The notes below the pieces were generated by a model. That model was not told where the DNA came from. It worked only from the letters and a program-made list of their open reading frames with translations, and searched no databases. Made by a program: the position numbers and the translations under genes. Shown here piece by piece: positions 1 through 7,284 of a DNA stretch of 34,168 nucleotides. Source of the stretch: Lentisphaerae bacterium ADurb.Bin242 (GTDB taxonomy: Bacteria > Verrucomicrobiota > Lentisphaeria > Victivallales > UBA1829). The stretch spans positions 1-34,168 of the forward strand of contig MWCA01000059.1 of assembly GCA_002069785.1 (NCBI GenBank). Direction: 5' to 3'. The number at the start of each line of letters is the position of its first letter. Positions within the stretch are counted from its first letter, which is position 1.

Positions 1-225
1 ATCGCGCCAACGACAAAAGCGCCGATGCGTATTTTTCCAATCACCATAACTCGGAGGTAAGTCCCGCCAGGGCGCTCCAGTCCGCAAAATCCAGAATACC
101 GCATTGATAAATTGCCGATTATCACGGGCATTTCCGCCCCAAGTTCCCTTGCGCCCCGGCAGCAAAAGTTCCATTTTTGCCCAGGATTCATCCGAAATAT
201 CATGCCGCTCGTATGCATTCGTCAT
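1..225 (-). CDS. IS5-family transposase, N-terminal part
   Basis: This is the first 75 codons of a transposase, cut by the window edge. The translation contains the block LLPGRKGTWGGNARDNRQF followed by FWILRTGAPWRDLP and a GDWKN segment. These are the hallmarks of the N-terminal DUF4096-type domain of IS5-group transposases, which precedes the DDE catalytic domain. The ATG at 225 has a GGAGG at 235-239 (minus strand) nine bases upstream. The catalytic residues would lie outside the window, so whether the enzyme is intact cannot be told. It reads divergently from the IS630 transposase next to it. Confidence 0.85.
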   Translation of the reverse strand, partial: MTNAYERHDISDESWAKMELLLPGRKGTWGGNARDNRQFINAVFWILRTGAPWRDLPPSYGDWKNTHRRFCRWRD

Positions 226-255
226 CTTCAGATACCTCCATTCTGACGTTTGTAT

Positions 256-284
256 AATATAGCATACTTCTATTGACGACACAA
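256..284 (-). promoter_or_regulatory. Probable promoter of the IS5-type transposase
   Basis: On the minus strand, TTGTGT (284-279) and TATATT (261-256) are separated by 17 bases and lie just inside the proposed element end, 31 bases upstream of the transposase ATG. The -10 has five of six consensus bases and the -35 three of six. The location inside the terminal sequence is usual for this kind of element. Confidence 0.4.
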
Positions 285-286
285 CC

Positions 287-1382
287 TAGCAGAGGGGAAT
301 CATGAAAATTGTGAAACTATCCTTGTCGGAAGAATTACGAAAAGGCCTCGAAGAATTACAGAATAACGGCTCAAATCAACTGCGAGAACGCAGCCTTGCC
401 GTGCTGCATTGCGCAGATGGGAAAAAGATTTCCTGGATTGCTTCCGCATTGAATCGTCAGGGGGCGACGATTCGTACGTGGATAGCCTCTTTTGAGCGGG
501 ATGGAATTGCTGGGTTGTCAAGAACATATTCTCCAGGCCGCCCGAGTGTAAGGCAGATCAAACTGAAGCCCCGGCTGCAGGAATATCTTGAGCATTCACC
601 GCGCGATTATGGATGGGGAGAAGATATTTGGACCACTGCCATCATCAATGAACAATTTGAAAAAGAATTAAAGCGTAAATTCGGGGAATCAACGATTTCA
701 CGTTTACTGAAAGACATGGGCTATGTTTTCAAAAGAGCGAAGAAAACGGTTCCGGCTGCAGCCCCATCGAAGGAAGAAAAAATAGAGGCCGTAAAAAAGA
801 TTGCTTCCGATATTCTCGAATGGGGCAAAGGAAAGGATGTGGAAGTTGTTTTTCTGGACGAGTCACATTTTTCCACCGATCCTTACGTGATCCGGGGCTG
901 GCACAAATGCGGCGAACCTTTTTCCCCTTCCGACCCCCAGGCATCGGGAAAGCATGTCGGTATTTGGAGCATACGCTCCGGTTCCAAAGAAATTCTACTG
1001 GAAGAGTGCACAAAAAAGCAATGCTGAAGTTCTGAAAAATTTCTTTCATCAGCTTCGCGCAGATTTTTCAGGGAAAGCAGTCGCAATCATCCTCGATAAT
1101 GCATCCATTCACGGATGCCGATACATTACTGATTTTATTGCAAAATATCCTGAAATTCAATTGTTCCCTCTGCCAAAATACGCGCCGGAATATAATCCGA
1201 CGGAACAAGTTTGGCGTTGGTTGAAACCGCTTGTCCATGGAGCCAGAACCATTGAAAATGGATGCGAAGAAATTCTTCAACGCATTCGTAGGATCATGGC
1301 TGCATGGATCAATCAACGCTTGGCTAAACTGCCACAGATCGGCGTTGGTATATGGCAATCATTACTGTTTGATTATTTATGA
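287..1382 (+). mobile_element. IS630-family element, left end separated by the IS5 insertion
   Basis: The span contains a complete IS630-type transposase reading frame pair (302-1382). Only 15 bases separate its start codon from the neighbouring IS5 tip at 286, which leaves no room for an IS630 left terminal repeat. The left end therefore probably lies beyond the IS5 element, outside the window. I could not identify the right end: 1383-1498 is AT-richer sequence before the tRNA and I saw no convincing terminal repeat without the left partner. Confidence 0.6.
302..1382 (+). CDS. IS630-family transposase, split over two frames
   Basis: The protein would cut and join IS ends at TA targets. The first frame (302-1027, 241 codons) has an N-terminal helix-turn-helix region (about residues 20-75), a second winged-helix segment ending in the STISRLLKDMGYVFKRAKK block, then the first catalytic Asp in VVFLDESHF. 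The second frame (open to 1382) continues with NAEVLKNFF, the second Asp in IILDNASIHG and the Glu in YNPTEQVWRWLKP. Together they give a full DDE triad. The switch must occur near the six-A run at 1012-1017: removing one A joins the frames exactly (TKSNAEVL). This is either recoding or a one-base inactivating insertion. A GAGGGG lies just upstream of the ATG at 302. Confidence 0.8.
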
Positions 1383-1498
1383 CGGAATGCTTATGAGAAT
1401 AAAAATGTTCTAATTTCTGTACGAAAAGCACCAAAAATCACCATATTTCAGGATGTGCCAGAAATGGAGAATTTGGCTCCTTTTCGAGGCTGTTTTTG

Positions 1499-1575
1499 TG
1501 GTGGAACCGGCCGGGCTCGAACCAGCGACCCGGTGATTATGAGTCACCTGCTCTAACCGACTGAGCTACGGTTCC
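1499..1575 (-). tRNA. tRNA with CAU anticodon (elongator Met or lysidine-type Ile2)
   Basis: On the minus strand the 77 bases fold into a full cloverleaf. The acceptor stem is GGAACCG/CGGTTCC with discriminator A and an encoded CCA (1501-1499). The D-arm is GCTC/GAGC, the anticodon stem GGTGA/TCACC closes loop CTCATAA, and the T-arm is GCTGG/CCGGC with loop TTCGAGC. The anticodon is CAT. It is not an initiator tRNA: the first pair is G-C and the anticodon stem lacks three G-C pairs. The T-arm and anticodon region also resemble tRNA-Ile2, whose C34 is changed to lysidine, so identity is unresolved. Confidence 0.93.
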
Positions 1576-1596
1576 ATATCGGGCTGAATGCCTTAT

Positions 1597-1624
1597 ATTA
1601 TACACGGCTTTTCCGAAATCGCAA
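1597..1624 (-). promoter_or_regulatory. tRNA promoter
   Basis: On the minus strand, TTGCGA (1624-1619) and a perfect TATAAT (1602-1597) are spaced by 16 bases. The expected start, near 1590, gives a leader of about 15 bases before the mature tRNA 5' end at 1575. Confidence 0.65.
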
Positions 1625-1650
1625 GCAGCGGATTCATTTTTTCGGCAAAT

Positions 1651-2385
1651 TCAACCTTGGACGCCGTGAACCGGCCGGACAAACCATTTTACGGCAAATC
1701 CCCGCAGCCGCATGCATGCATAAAACAGATTCGCCCGCCCCCATCCGCATCCGTTCTCGAGAAGGGCGCGACGAACTTCTTCCGCCGTCAGGATGCGATG
1801 TTTCGTGCTGGCTCCGCCCAGTGCGAAATCCGTGAAGATTTGATCCGCATGATAAAACACGGCGCCCGCCTTTTTTCCCTTGAGAAAGAAATCCAGGTCG
1901 GCACAGAGCTTATAAGTGGGATCGAACGGGCCGACCCGTTCAAAAAGTTCCCGGCGGAGGAACGCGGCAGGATGAAAGATCCGGGCGCCGCCGAAAGACG
2001 CCGGCCCGGACGGCGGGCGGACCTCGCGTCCGTTCACGCGCAGATTTCCATGGACAATCTGAACTTCCGGGTGTTCCGTGAAGATACGGACGGCTTCCGA
2101 AAGAGTGCCCGGAAAATAGAAGTCGTCCGCATTGAGCCAGGCCAGAATGTCCCCGGCGGCGTGACGGGCGCCCTTGTTCATGGCGTCGTAGATTCCTTGG
2201 TCCGGCTCCGAAATGACTTTCAGGCGGGGATTGTGCTCGAGTGCGAGTTTTACAGTTTGGTCCGTTGAACAGTTGTCGACCAGAATATGCTCGAAATCCG
2301 CGTTCTGCTGGGAAGCGACGCTGTCCACGCATTTCGCGATGGAGTTTTCGGCATTGAAAACGGCCGTGATGACAGAGATTTTCAT
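1651..2385 (-). CDS. Family 2 glycosyltransferase (WcaA-type)
   Basis: This 244-residue protein probably transfers a sugar from a nucleotide donor onto a surface glycan or lipid carrier. The N-terminus KISVITAVFNAENSIAKCVDS and the following VDNCSTDQT are typical of the GT-A fold of GT2 enzymes. The metal-binding acidic motif is NADD at residues 85-88. A later FLRRELFERVGPFD segment matches the conserved GPFDP region of this family. There is no membrane segment, so it should be a cytoplasmic or peripheral enzyme. The ATG at 2385 has AAAGGA upstream with suitable spacing. It is transcribed divergently from two other glycosyltransferases. The sugar specificity cannot be read from the sequence. 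Confidence 0.9.
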   Translation of the reverse strand: MKISVITAVFNAENSIAKCVDSVASQQNADFEHILVDNCSTDQTVKLALEHNPRLKVISEPDQGIYDAMNKGARHAAGDILAWLNADDFYFPGTLSEAVRIFTEHPEVQIVHGNLRVNGREVRPPSGPASFGGARIFHPAAFLRRELFERVGPFDPTYKLCADLDFFLKGKKAGAVFYHADQIFTDFALGGASTKHRILTAEEVRRALLENGCGWGRANLFYACMRLRGFAVKWFVRPVHGVQG

Positions 2386-2405
2386 GGTTGCCCGTCCTTT
2401 GCGAA

Positions 2406-2434
2406 ACTATACCGTGTTTCCCGTTCAAAGTCAA
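2406..2434 (-). promoter_or_regulatory. Promoter of the GT2 gene
   Basis: On the minus strand, TTGACT (2434-2429) and TATAGT (2411-2406) are separated by 17 bases; each hexamer matches consensus at five of six positions. The start codon is at 2385, so the leader is short. Confidence 0.65.
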
Positions 2435-2445
2435 GCGTGGATCGC

Positions 2446-2473
2446 TTGATTTTCCCTGCGGCCGTGCTACAGT
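2446..2473 (+). promoter_or_regulatory. Promoter of the HlpA-like GT / GT4 operon
   Basis: TTGATT (2446-2451) and TACAGT (2468-2473) are separated by 16 bases. The -35 forms one arm of a near-perfect inverted repeat, TCAAGCG-tggat-CGCTTGA (2431-2449), whose other arm overlaps the -35 of the divergent GT2 promoter. Confidence 0.5.
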
Positions 2474-2507
2474 ATCCGTTATTTCAGAAAAAGAAAGGCA
2501 GGCAGAG

Positions 2508-3425
2508 ATGGGCGAGACGCCGGTTTTGCTGATCGTGTTCAACCGTCCGGAGACCACCCGGAGGGTGTTCGAGGCGATCCGGGCTTTTCAGCCGCAAAAA
2601 CTGTTCGTGGCAGCGGACGGTCCGCGCCCCGGTTCCCCGTCTGATGCGGCACGATGCGCCCAGGTGCGGGACCTTGTCCGGAATGTGGACTGGCCCTGCG
2701 AAGCGGAATATCTTTTCCGGGAGGAAAATATGGGATGCCGGGAGGCTCCGGCGCAGGCAATCACCTGGTTTTTCGAGCATGTGGAGGAAGGAATCATTCT
2801 GGAGGACGACTGTCTTCCGTCGCCGGATTTTTTCCGTTTCTGCTCCGGGATGCTCGCGTATTACAGAAATGACGAACAGGTCATGGTCGTCGGCGGGAGC
2901 CATTATTTCCGGACCCGCGCCTCGGATGCCACGTATGAATTTTCCCGGTTCGCGCTGACCTGGGGCTGGGCCACATGGCGGCGCGCCTGGAAGAAATTCG
3001 ATTTGCAAATGCCGGATTTCGAAGAGTTCAAACGTTCCGGCCGGATTCGGTCCCTTTTGCCGGGACATCCCTACATGCAATGGCGCTTCACCCGGATTTT
3101 TCAGAAATGCCATCAGCGGGCGCCGTGGTTTTCCGACGTGTGGGACTGGATGTGGTTCTATGCGATCCTGAAGAACCGGGGACTGTGCATTCTGCCCAAT
3201 TTCAATATGATCTCGAATATCGGCAGCGTCCAGGCGACCCACGCGATGAATGCGGAAACCTCCGCACGCCCGTTTGATACGCTTCCGGAAACGTGGACGC
3301 ATCCCGCCCGGAAAACGGTGAATGAAGCCAACGACCGGCGGATTTTCCGGTTGATCTACAAGGGCGACTGGAAGGATTTTGTCCGCTATGGCTTGTCGCG
3401 TATCACTTTCCGGGACTGGATGTGA
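2508..3425 (+). CDS. HlpA-like nucleotide-diphospho-sugar transferase
   Basis: This 305-residue protein resembles the family often annotated as hemolytic protein HlpA or nucleotide-diphospho-sugar transferase, a GT-A-fold group. Visible markers are PVLLIVFNRPETTRRVF at the N-terminus, VAADGPRPG near residue 35, the FREENMGCREA segment and the acidic GIILEDDCLPSPDFF motif around residues 95-108. The later LTWGWATWRRAW segment is also characteristic. I chose the ATG at 2508 because family similarity begins there. An in-frame start at 2388 would add 40 unlike residues across the divergent promoter. Its stop overlaps the possible GTG start of the next glycosyltransferase, so the two are co-transcribed. 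Donor and acceptor are unknown. Confidence 0.85.
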   Translation: MGETPVLLIVFNRPETTRRVFEAIRAFQPQKLFVAADGPRPGSPSDAARCAQVRDLVRNVDWPCEAEYLFREENMGCREAPAQAITWFFEHVEEGIILEDDCLPSPDFFRFCSGMLAYYRNDEQVMVVGGSHYFRTRASDATYEFSRFALTWGWATWRRAWKKFDLQMPDFEEFKRSGRIRSLLPGHPYMQWRFTRIFQKCHQRAPWFSDVWDWMWFYAILKNRGLCILPNFNMISNIGSVQATHAMNAETSARPFDTLPETWTHPARKTVNEANDRRIFRLIYKGDWKDFVRYGLSRITFRDWM

Positions 3426-3427
3426 CC

Positions 3428-4666
3428 ATGAAGGTTCTCCATGTATGCACCTTTCCGACGGGGGGCGCCGGAATCGCATCCCGGCGGATTCACGAAGCTC
3501 TCCGGAGGGCGGGGGCGGACAGCCGGATTTGTTTCCGCGATTCCCCCGACGGGATTATTCCGCCGTTCCGCCGGTATTTTTTGAATCCGCCGATGCGCTG
3601 TCTCCGCAAGACAATCGATCTTTTCCGGAAAACGGCCTGCCGTTCTCCGAATCCGGCGAGCCGCTCGGAGAGTCTTTTCCCTTTTGCGGATGTGGAAAAG
3701 CTGAATGCCTCCGATGCCGACATCGTTCATCTGCACTGGATCTGCGGCGATTTCCTTTCCATCGGTTCCCTGGCGGAAATCCGGAAGCCGCTGGTATGGA
3801 CTCTTCATGACAACTGGGTGTATTGCGGTTCGGAATTCTGCGTGGACACGCTTCACGGCGACCGCCGGTTCCTGGAAGGATACCGGGCGGACAATTTTCC
3901 GAAAGGAGCGTCCGGTCCCGACTTGGACCGTCTGATATGGCTGTATAAAAAAAGATGCTGGAAAAACCTCCGGGCGGAATTCGTTGCCCCGAGCCGCTGG
4001 AATGCGGAACAGTTCACCCGGAGCGCGCTGTTTTGCGGGACACCCTGCGAGGTCATCCGCAACCCGCTGGACCTGACGGTATTTTATCCGCGCGGCGGCT
4101 CGAAGGTCCGGGAACGGTTTGGAATCGAGCCTTCCCGGCGCATCCTGCTGTTCGGGGCGGAAATGGTGGACAACCCCATCAAGGGGATGAGGCTTTTGAA
4201 ACAGTCGTTCCAATTTCTGGCGGAAAAGATTCCTTCCGGGGAACTCCACCTGATCTGTTTCGGACAGGGGGACGCCGAGTTCTTCCGGAAGGACGTGCCG
4301 TTTCCGTGTTCCTTTGCGGGCGTTGTCCGGGAGGAAGCCGAAATGGCGGAGCTGTACAGCGCGGCGGATGGGTTCGTGTGTCCCAGCGTGGTGGACAACT
4401 ATCCGAATACCTGTGCGGAGTCTCTTGCGTGCGGAACTGCGGTCGCGGCGTTCCGAACCGCCGGGCTTCCCGAGCTGGCGATTCCCGGCGAAACGGGTGC
4501 GCTGGCCGAACCTTTCGAGCCGGAAAGTCTGGCCGGCGCGATTCTCACCGTTCTTCGGGACAAACCGATGTTTTCCCCGCGGGCGCGTCATTATGCGGAA
4601 CAGAACAATTCCCCGGAGAAGGCGGCCGAAGCCTATCTTCACGTGTATGAACGGGCGCTCGGATAA
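3428..4666 (+). CDS. Family 4 glycosyltransferase
   Basis: This 412-residue protein has the two-Rossmann GT-B layout of GT4 enzymes. The N-terminus MKVLHVCTFPTGGAGIASRR contains the Gly-rich acceptor-domain loop. LHWICGDF, TLHDNWVYCG and APSRWNAEQF follow in the first half. The C-terminal donor-site signature reads VDNYPNTCAESLACGTAV and supplies the conserved acidic residue of the family's E-x7-E motif region. It belongs with the preceding HlpA-like gene in a surface-glycan operon. A GTG at 3422 overlapping the upstream stop is an alternative start; I prefer the ATG at 3428 because the family signature begins directly there. Its stop lies only three bases from that of the convergent lipoprotein gene, leaving no room for a terminator. 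Confidence 0.9.
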   Translation: MKVLHVCTFPTGGAGIASRRIHEALRRAGADSRICFRDSPDGIIPPFRRYFLNPPMRCLRKTIDLFRKTACRSPNPASRSESLFPFADVEKLNASDADIVHLHWICGDFLSIGSLAEIRKPLVWTLHDNWVYCGSEFCVDTLHGDRRFLEGYRADNFPKGASGPDLDRLIWLYKKRCWKNLRAEFVAPSRWNAEQFTRSALFCGTPCEVIRNPLDLTVFYPRGGSKVRERFGIEPSRRILLFGAEMVDNPIKGMRLLKQSFQFLAEKIPSGELHLICFGQGDAEFFRKDVPFPCSFAGVVREEAEMAELYSAADGFVCPSVVDNYPNTCAESLACGTAVAAFRTAGLPELAIPGETGALAEPFEPESLAGAILTVLRDKPMFSPRARHYAEQNNSPEKAAEAYLHVYERALG

Positions 4667-4669
4667 GGG

Positions 4670-5230
4670 TTATTTCTTTGGAGGAACCGGTTCCAATGCC
4701 CGCCGGAAGTCCGGATTCCTGAAAAGATTCTGAATCACGGGCAGCATGTTTTCCGCGGAGAAGAAAGGATACTGCTCCACTTTCTCGATCGTTTTCCTTG
4801 AAAACGCCTGGAAATAGCGCGGATTCTCATAGACCAGTTTGCCGGAATTGTTGTCCAGAATGCCCGGGGGACGGACCATCACGACCAGCTGGTAGGTGAC
4901 GATGAATCCCTCTTTTCCTTTCAGATAAGTGCATGCGAGATAAAGCGGCTGGACGATGTGATCCGCCTCCAGTTCCTTCAGCGTGACCGGCATTCCGGCG
5001 GAGATTGCGTTGGAATAGTTGTATTTTTTGAATTCCCCGAAAAGAAGCCGGTCGCATTCCGGCACGATCATGGGATGGGGATACAGCATGCAGACGGCGG
5101 AGGTGTCGAACTTTTCCTTGAGCTCCGAGTAATTCGGAATATCCTTCGGCGTGTAATACGTGTGAGTGCAGGCAGCGGTCATCAGCAGGACGGCGAGCAC
5201 GGCAAGGATGGAAATCCGGTTCGTTTTCAT
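4670..5230 (-). CDS. Unrecognised lipoprotein, last gene of the LpoB-type operon
   Basis: I do not recognise the 186-residue product. It begins with a lysine/arginine start, a hydrophobic stretch and a lipobox ending MTAAC (Cys21), so it should be lipidated and exported. The mature part has no transmembrane segment and no obvious catalytic motif. Notable local sequences are LYPHPMIVPECDRLLFGEF and VVMVRPPGILDNNSGKLVYENP. The ATG at 5230 is preceded by GGAAAG at good spacing and lies two bases after the stop of the COG3014-like gene. An earlier in-frame ATG at 5245 lies inside that gene and adds only MERIN, so I reject it. Its position as fourth gene behind LpoB, YcfL and COG3014 homologues suggests a partner role in the same envelope process. 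Confidence 0.8.
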   Translation of the reverse strand: MKTNRISILAVLAVLLMTAACTHTYYTPKDIPNYSELKEKFDTSAVCMLYPHPMIVPECDRLLFGEFKKYNYSNAISAGMPVTLKELEADHIVQPLYLACTYLKGKEGFIVTYQLVVMVRPPGILDNNSGKLVYENPRYFQAFSRKTIEKVEQYPFFSAENMLPVIQNLFRNPDFRRALEPVPPKK

Positions 5231-5232
5231 AT

Positions 5233-6741
5233 TTATTCTTTCCATGTCGATTGAATCATTGCGGATCGGGCTTTCTGAAGGGCTTCCTGAGAAAGTGCCT
5301 GAAGCTGGCTGCCCTGGGTTGCCCGGATATTTTCCACCTGCTTTGCATCGATTTCGTACTGCATCGGAGAAACGGAAGTTGCGGCGGAGAACGCCGCGAC
5401 GGCGAGCATCTGCATGTTGTTCTGGAATATGCCGGGAGGGATCATGGCGCCTTTGTCCATTTGAATGTGGACCACGTTCAGCGGGAGGTCTCCGCGGATA
5501 TCGACCTCATAGTTCCGGGTGATGACCTTGTCCGCCCGCAGGTAGCCGGTCACGGACACGCATTGGCGTCCGGGCGGCAGTTTCATCGGTAGCACGATCA
5601 GTTCCCCCGGCAGATTTTTCCAGTGGCGGATGTCCGCTTCCGGATTGATGCACCAGGCGACGATATACCCGATTGTTCCGGCCGCCATGCAGCTGCCTCC
5701 GGCGATCATCATATACGTGTTTCCGGTTTGTAGAAGGACCACGCCTGTTGTGAAGAGCACCGTGGAAGTCACATTGATGGAGAGTTTCCAGAGGGCTTTT
5801 TCCTTCAAAATATCGTTCATCATGCGGTTGCCCCGCGTGAGCGCCTGGAAGTTGATGTCGGCCAGATAGCGCGGAAAGAGGAAACGTTCGGCGGGACTCC
5901 CGTACGCCAGCACGAGGGAGTCGAGCGTCATCGTTCCGCCGACGATCTGGCGGTCTTCCTTGTATTCGCCCTGCTGGATCATCGTGGGCGGCGTTCCGGC
6001 CCAGAGGACAAGAACCGTGTTGCAGTCTTTCAGGAACGGATCGAAGCAGGTCCCCGAGACGATCGGCTGCCCGTCCGGAGCCGTGCCGACGTTAACCTGT
6101 CGTGCGGAAAGGGAGCGGATCGCCTCTTTCTGGAAGCGCATGGCTTCCTGAAAATTGCCCAGGCGCTGATGACACATGGCCCCGATGAAATAGAGCAATG
6201 CGTAGTCCGAGGCATAGGCTCCCTTTTCGGTGTCGGCGTCGAAAAGAAGTCCGCTTTTCACGCAGGAAAGGGCACTTTCGGGGTCGCCTTTGCGGAGGAA
6301 GGAGAGCGCCAGAAACGCATGAAGCGTGGAGCGTTCATAGGGGTCGCCCTTGAAGACCTTGTTCTGTTCTCCGTGCCAGAGACTGGCTGCTTTGTCCTCC
6401 AGCTGCTTGTCGGTCACGAAATCCAGATCGTTTTTGAGCTTCAGCATCCGATCGTGCGCTTCGTCGTATTTTCCCTGGAGGAGAAGAATCGAAATCTTCT
6501 CATATTGATAAAGCGGCTGGCTGACCGTGCGTTCGCGTCCGAGTTCGGTGAAAACCTTGTCCGCCTCCTGATATTGGCCGCTGTGGAACAACTGACTGCC
6601 TTTTACGGCGGTGGCTTCCATGGCTTTGAGTTCGGCTTCACTTTTCTTTACAAAATCGCCTTCATAAGCGCACCCGGCCGCGAAAACAAGAACCGCCGCG
6701 CAGAAAAGGACCGGGCCGTGCGCATGAGAGGATCTCCGCAT
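5233..6741 (-). CDS. COG3014-like lipoprotein with TPR region
   Basis: The 502-residue product starts with a signal sequence and lipobox FAAGC (Cys24). Residues about 45-210 form helical TPR-like repeats (SGQYQEADKVFTEL, QGKYDEAHDRML, LGNFQEAMRFQKEAI). A segment with VLVLWAGTPPTMIQQGEYKEDR follows, and two hydrophobic stretches lie at about 322-363. The C-terminal part is beta-rich. The layout matches the COG3014 family, which in several gammaproteobacteria is encoded beside ycfL and lpoB, as here. The function of the family is not settled; a structural or regulatory role at the envelope is likely. The hydrophobic pair at 322-363 is unusual for a soluble lipoprotein and may contact the membrane. 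The gene starts 15 bases after its upstream neighbour ends. Confidence 0.75.
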   Translation of the reverse strand: MRRSSHAHGPVLFCAAVLVFAAGCAYEGDFVKKSEAELKAMEATAVKGSQLFHSGQYQEADKVFTELGRERTVSQPLYQYEKISILLLQGKYDEAHDRMLKLKNDLDFVTDKQLEDKAASLWHGEQNKVFKGDPYERSTLHAFLALSFLRKGDPESALSCVKSGLLFDADTEKGAYASDYALLYFIGAMCHQRLGNFQEAMRFQKEAIRSLSARQVNVGTAPDGQPIVSGTCFDPFLKDCNTVLVLWAGTPPTMIQQGEYKEDRQIVGGTMTLDSLVLAYGSPAERFLFPRYLADINFQALTRGNRMMNDILKEKALWKLSINVTSTVLFTTGVVLLQTGNTYMMIAGGSCMAAGTIGYIVAWCINPEADIRHWKNLPGELIVLPMKLPPGRQCVSVTGYLRADKVITRNYEVDIRGDLPLNVVHIQMDKGAMIPPGIFQNNMQMLAVAAFSAATSVSPMQYEIDAKQVENIRATQGSQLQALSQEALQKARSAMIQSTWKE

Positions 6742-6756
6742 TCCGACGCTCCCGGG

Positions 6757-7248
6757 TTATTCTGAAATGAAGACCTGACAGCTCTGCGCCCGGACGTCCG
6801 GGCAGACCGCCTTGAAGTGAAAGGTGTCGCCCAGCCGGATCTGGACGCGCTGGCGGTTCGTGGAATAGACCGGAGGCCCATAGCTTTTTCCGATCCGGGT
6901 CCCCGGATAAAAATCCGCGCGGACGTAGAGCGTGACGTATTGGGGCGAACGCTCGGTAAAGTTGTACCATCGGTTCGCCCCCTTGTAGCGGATTCCCACT
7001 TCGATGCTGGTCTGTCCGGCCTGATTGCGGGTCAGGCGGTCATACGTGATGTCGAGATACTCGCCGATGGAGTAGGAACCGAAGTAGATGAAGTATTTTT
7101 CCGGACGGGCGACGATGACCGTTCCTTCCTCCTCGATCTGGGCGCGGTCCGCGCCTCCGACATTCTGGGTTGCGCGGCAGGCGGTGGAGGACAGGACGGA
7201 CAGCGCGGCAAGGGCGCCGAAAAGAAACCATTTTACAGAAATTTTCAT
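6757..7248 (-). CDS. YcfL/DUF1425-like lipoprotein
   Basis: The 163-residue protein has a typical export signal, with Cys24 in SSTAC as the likely lipidated residue. The mature domain is predicted all-beta: it reads FIYFGSYSIGEYLDITYDRL, then TSIEVGIRYKGANRWYNF. That pattern of a strand, an N- or G-rich turn and an aromatic Y.F motif is seen in YcfL (DUF1425). Similarity is weak, so the assignment relies partly on position directly between lpoB-like and COG3014-like genes, the order known from gammaproteobacteria. I chose the ATG at 7248 because GGAGAA precedes it by seven bases and the signal peptide starts there. An upstream ATG at 7281 would overlap the end of the lpoB-like gene region and add a charged extension. 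Confidence 0.65.
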   Translation of the reverse strand: MKISVKWFLFGALAALSVLSSTACRATQNVGGADRAQIEEEGTVIVARPEKYFIYFGSYSIGEYLDITYDRLTRNQAGQTSIEVGIRYKGANRWYNFTERSPQYVTLYVRADFYPGTRIGKSYGPPVYSTNRQRVQIRLGDTFHFKAVCPDVRAQSCQVFISE

Positions 7249-7284
7249 GGGAAATTCTCCTTTTTCAACAGTTCTGTGCATGGA

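Larger units (their letters stand above)
1..286 (-). mobile_element. IS5-group insertion sequence, partial (right part outside window)
   Basis: The element holds the start of an IS5-type transposase reading leftwards out of the window. Its promoter-side tip appears to lie at about position 286: read on the minus strand the end begins GGTTGTGTCGTCAATAGAAG, which resembles the GG-starting termini of IS5/IS427-type elements. The tip abuts TAG (287-289) in a CTAG context, and CTAG/TA sites are known targets of the IS427 group. The other end and the target duplication are outside the window, so the boundary is inferred. Confidence 0.6.

Noticed and set aside
1012..1035. Programmed -1 frameshift in the IS630 transposase
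   Set aside because: Although the A AAA AAG heptamer is in the right phase, the -1 frame stops at 1033-1035 without reaching the catalytic continuation.
3386..4642. 418-codon minus-strand open frame
   Set aside because: It is antisense to the GT4 gene; Arg/Pro-rich composition and no family features.
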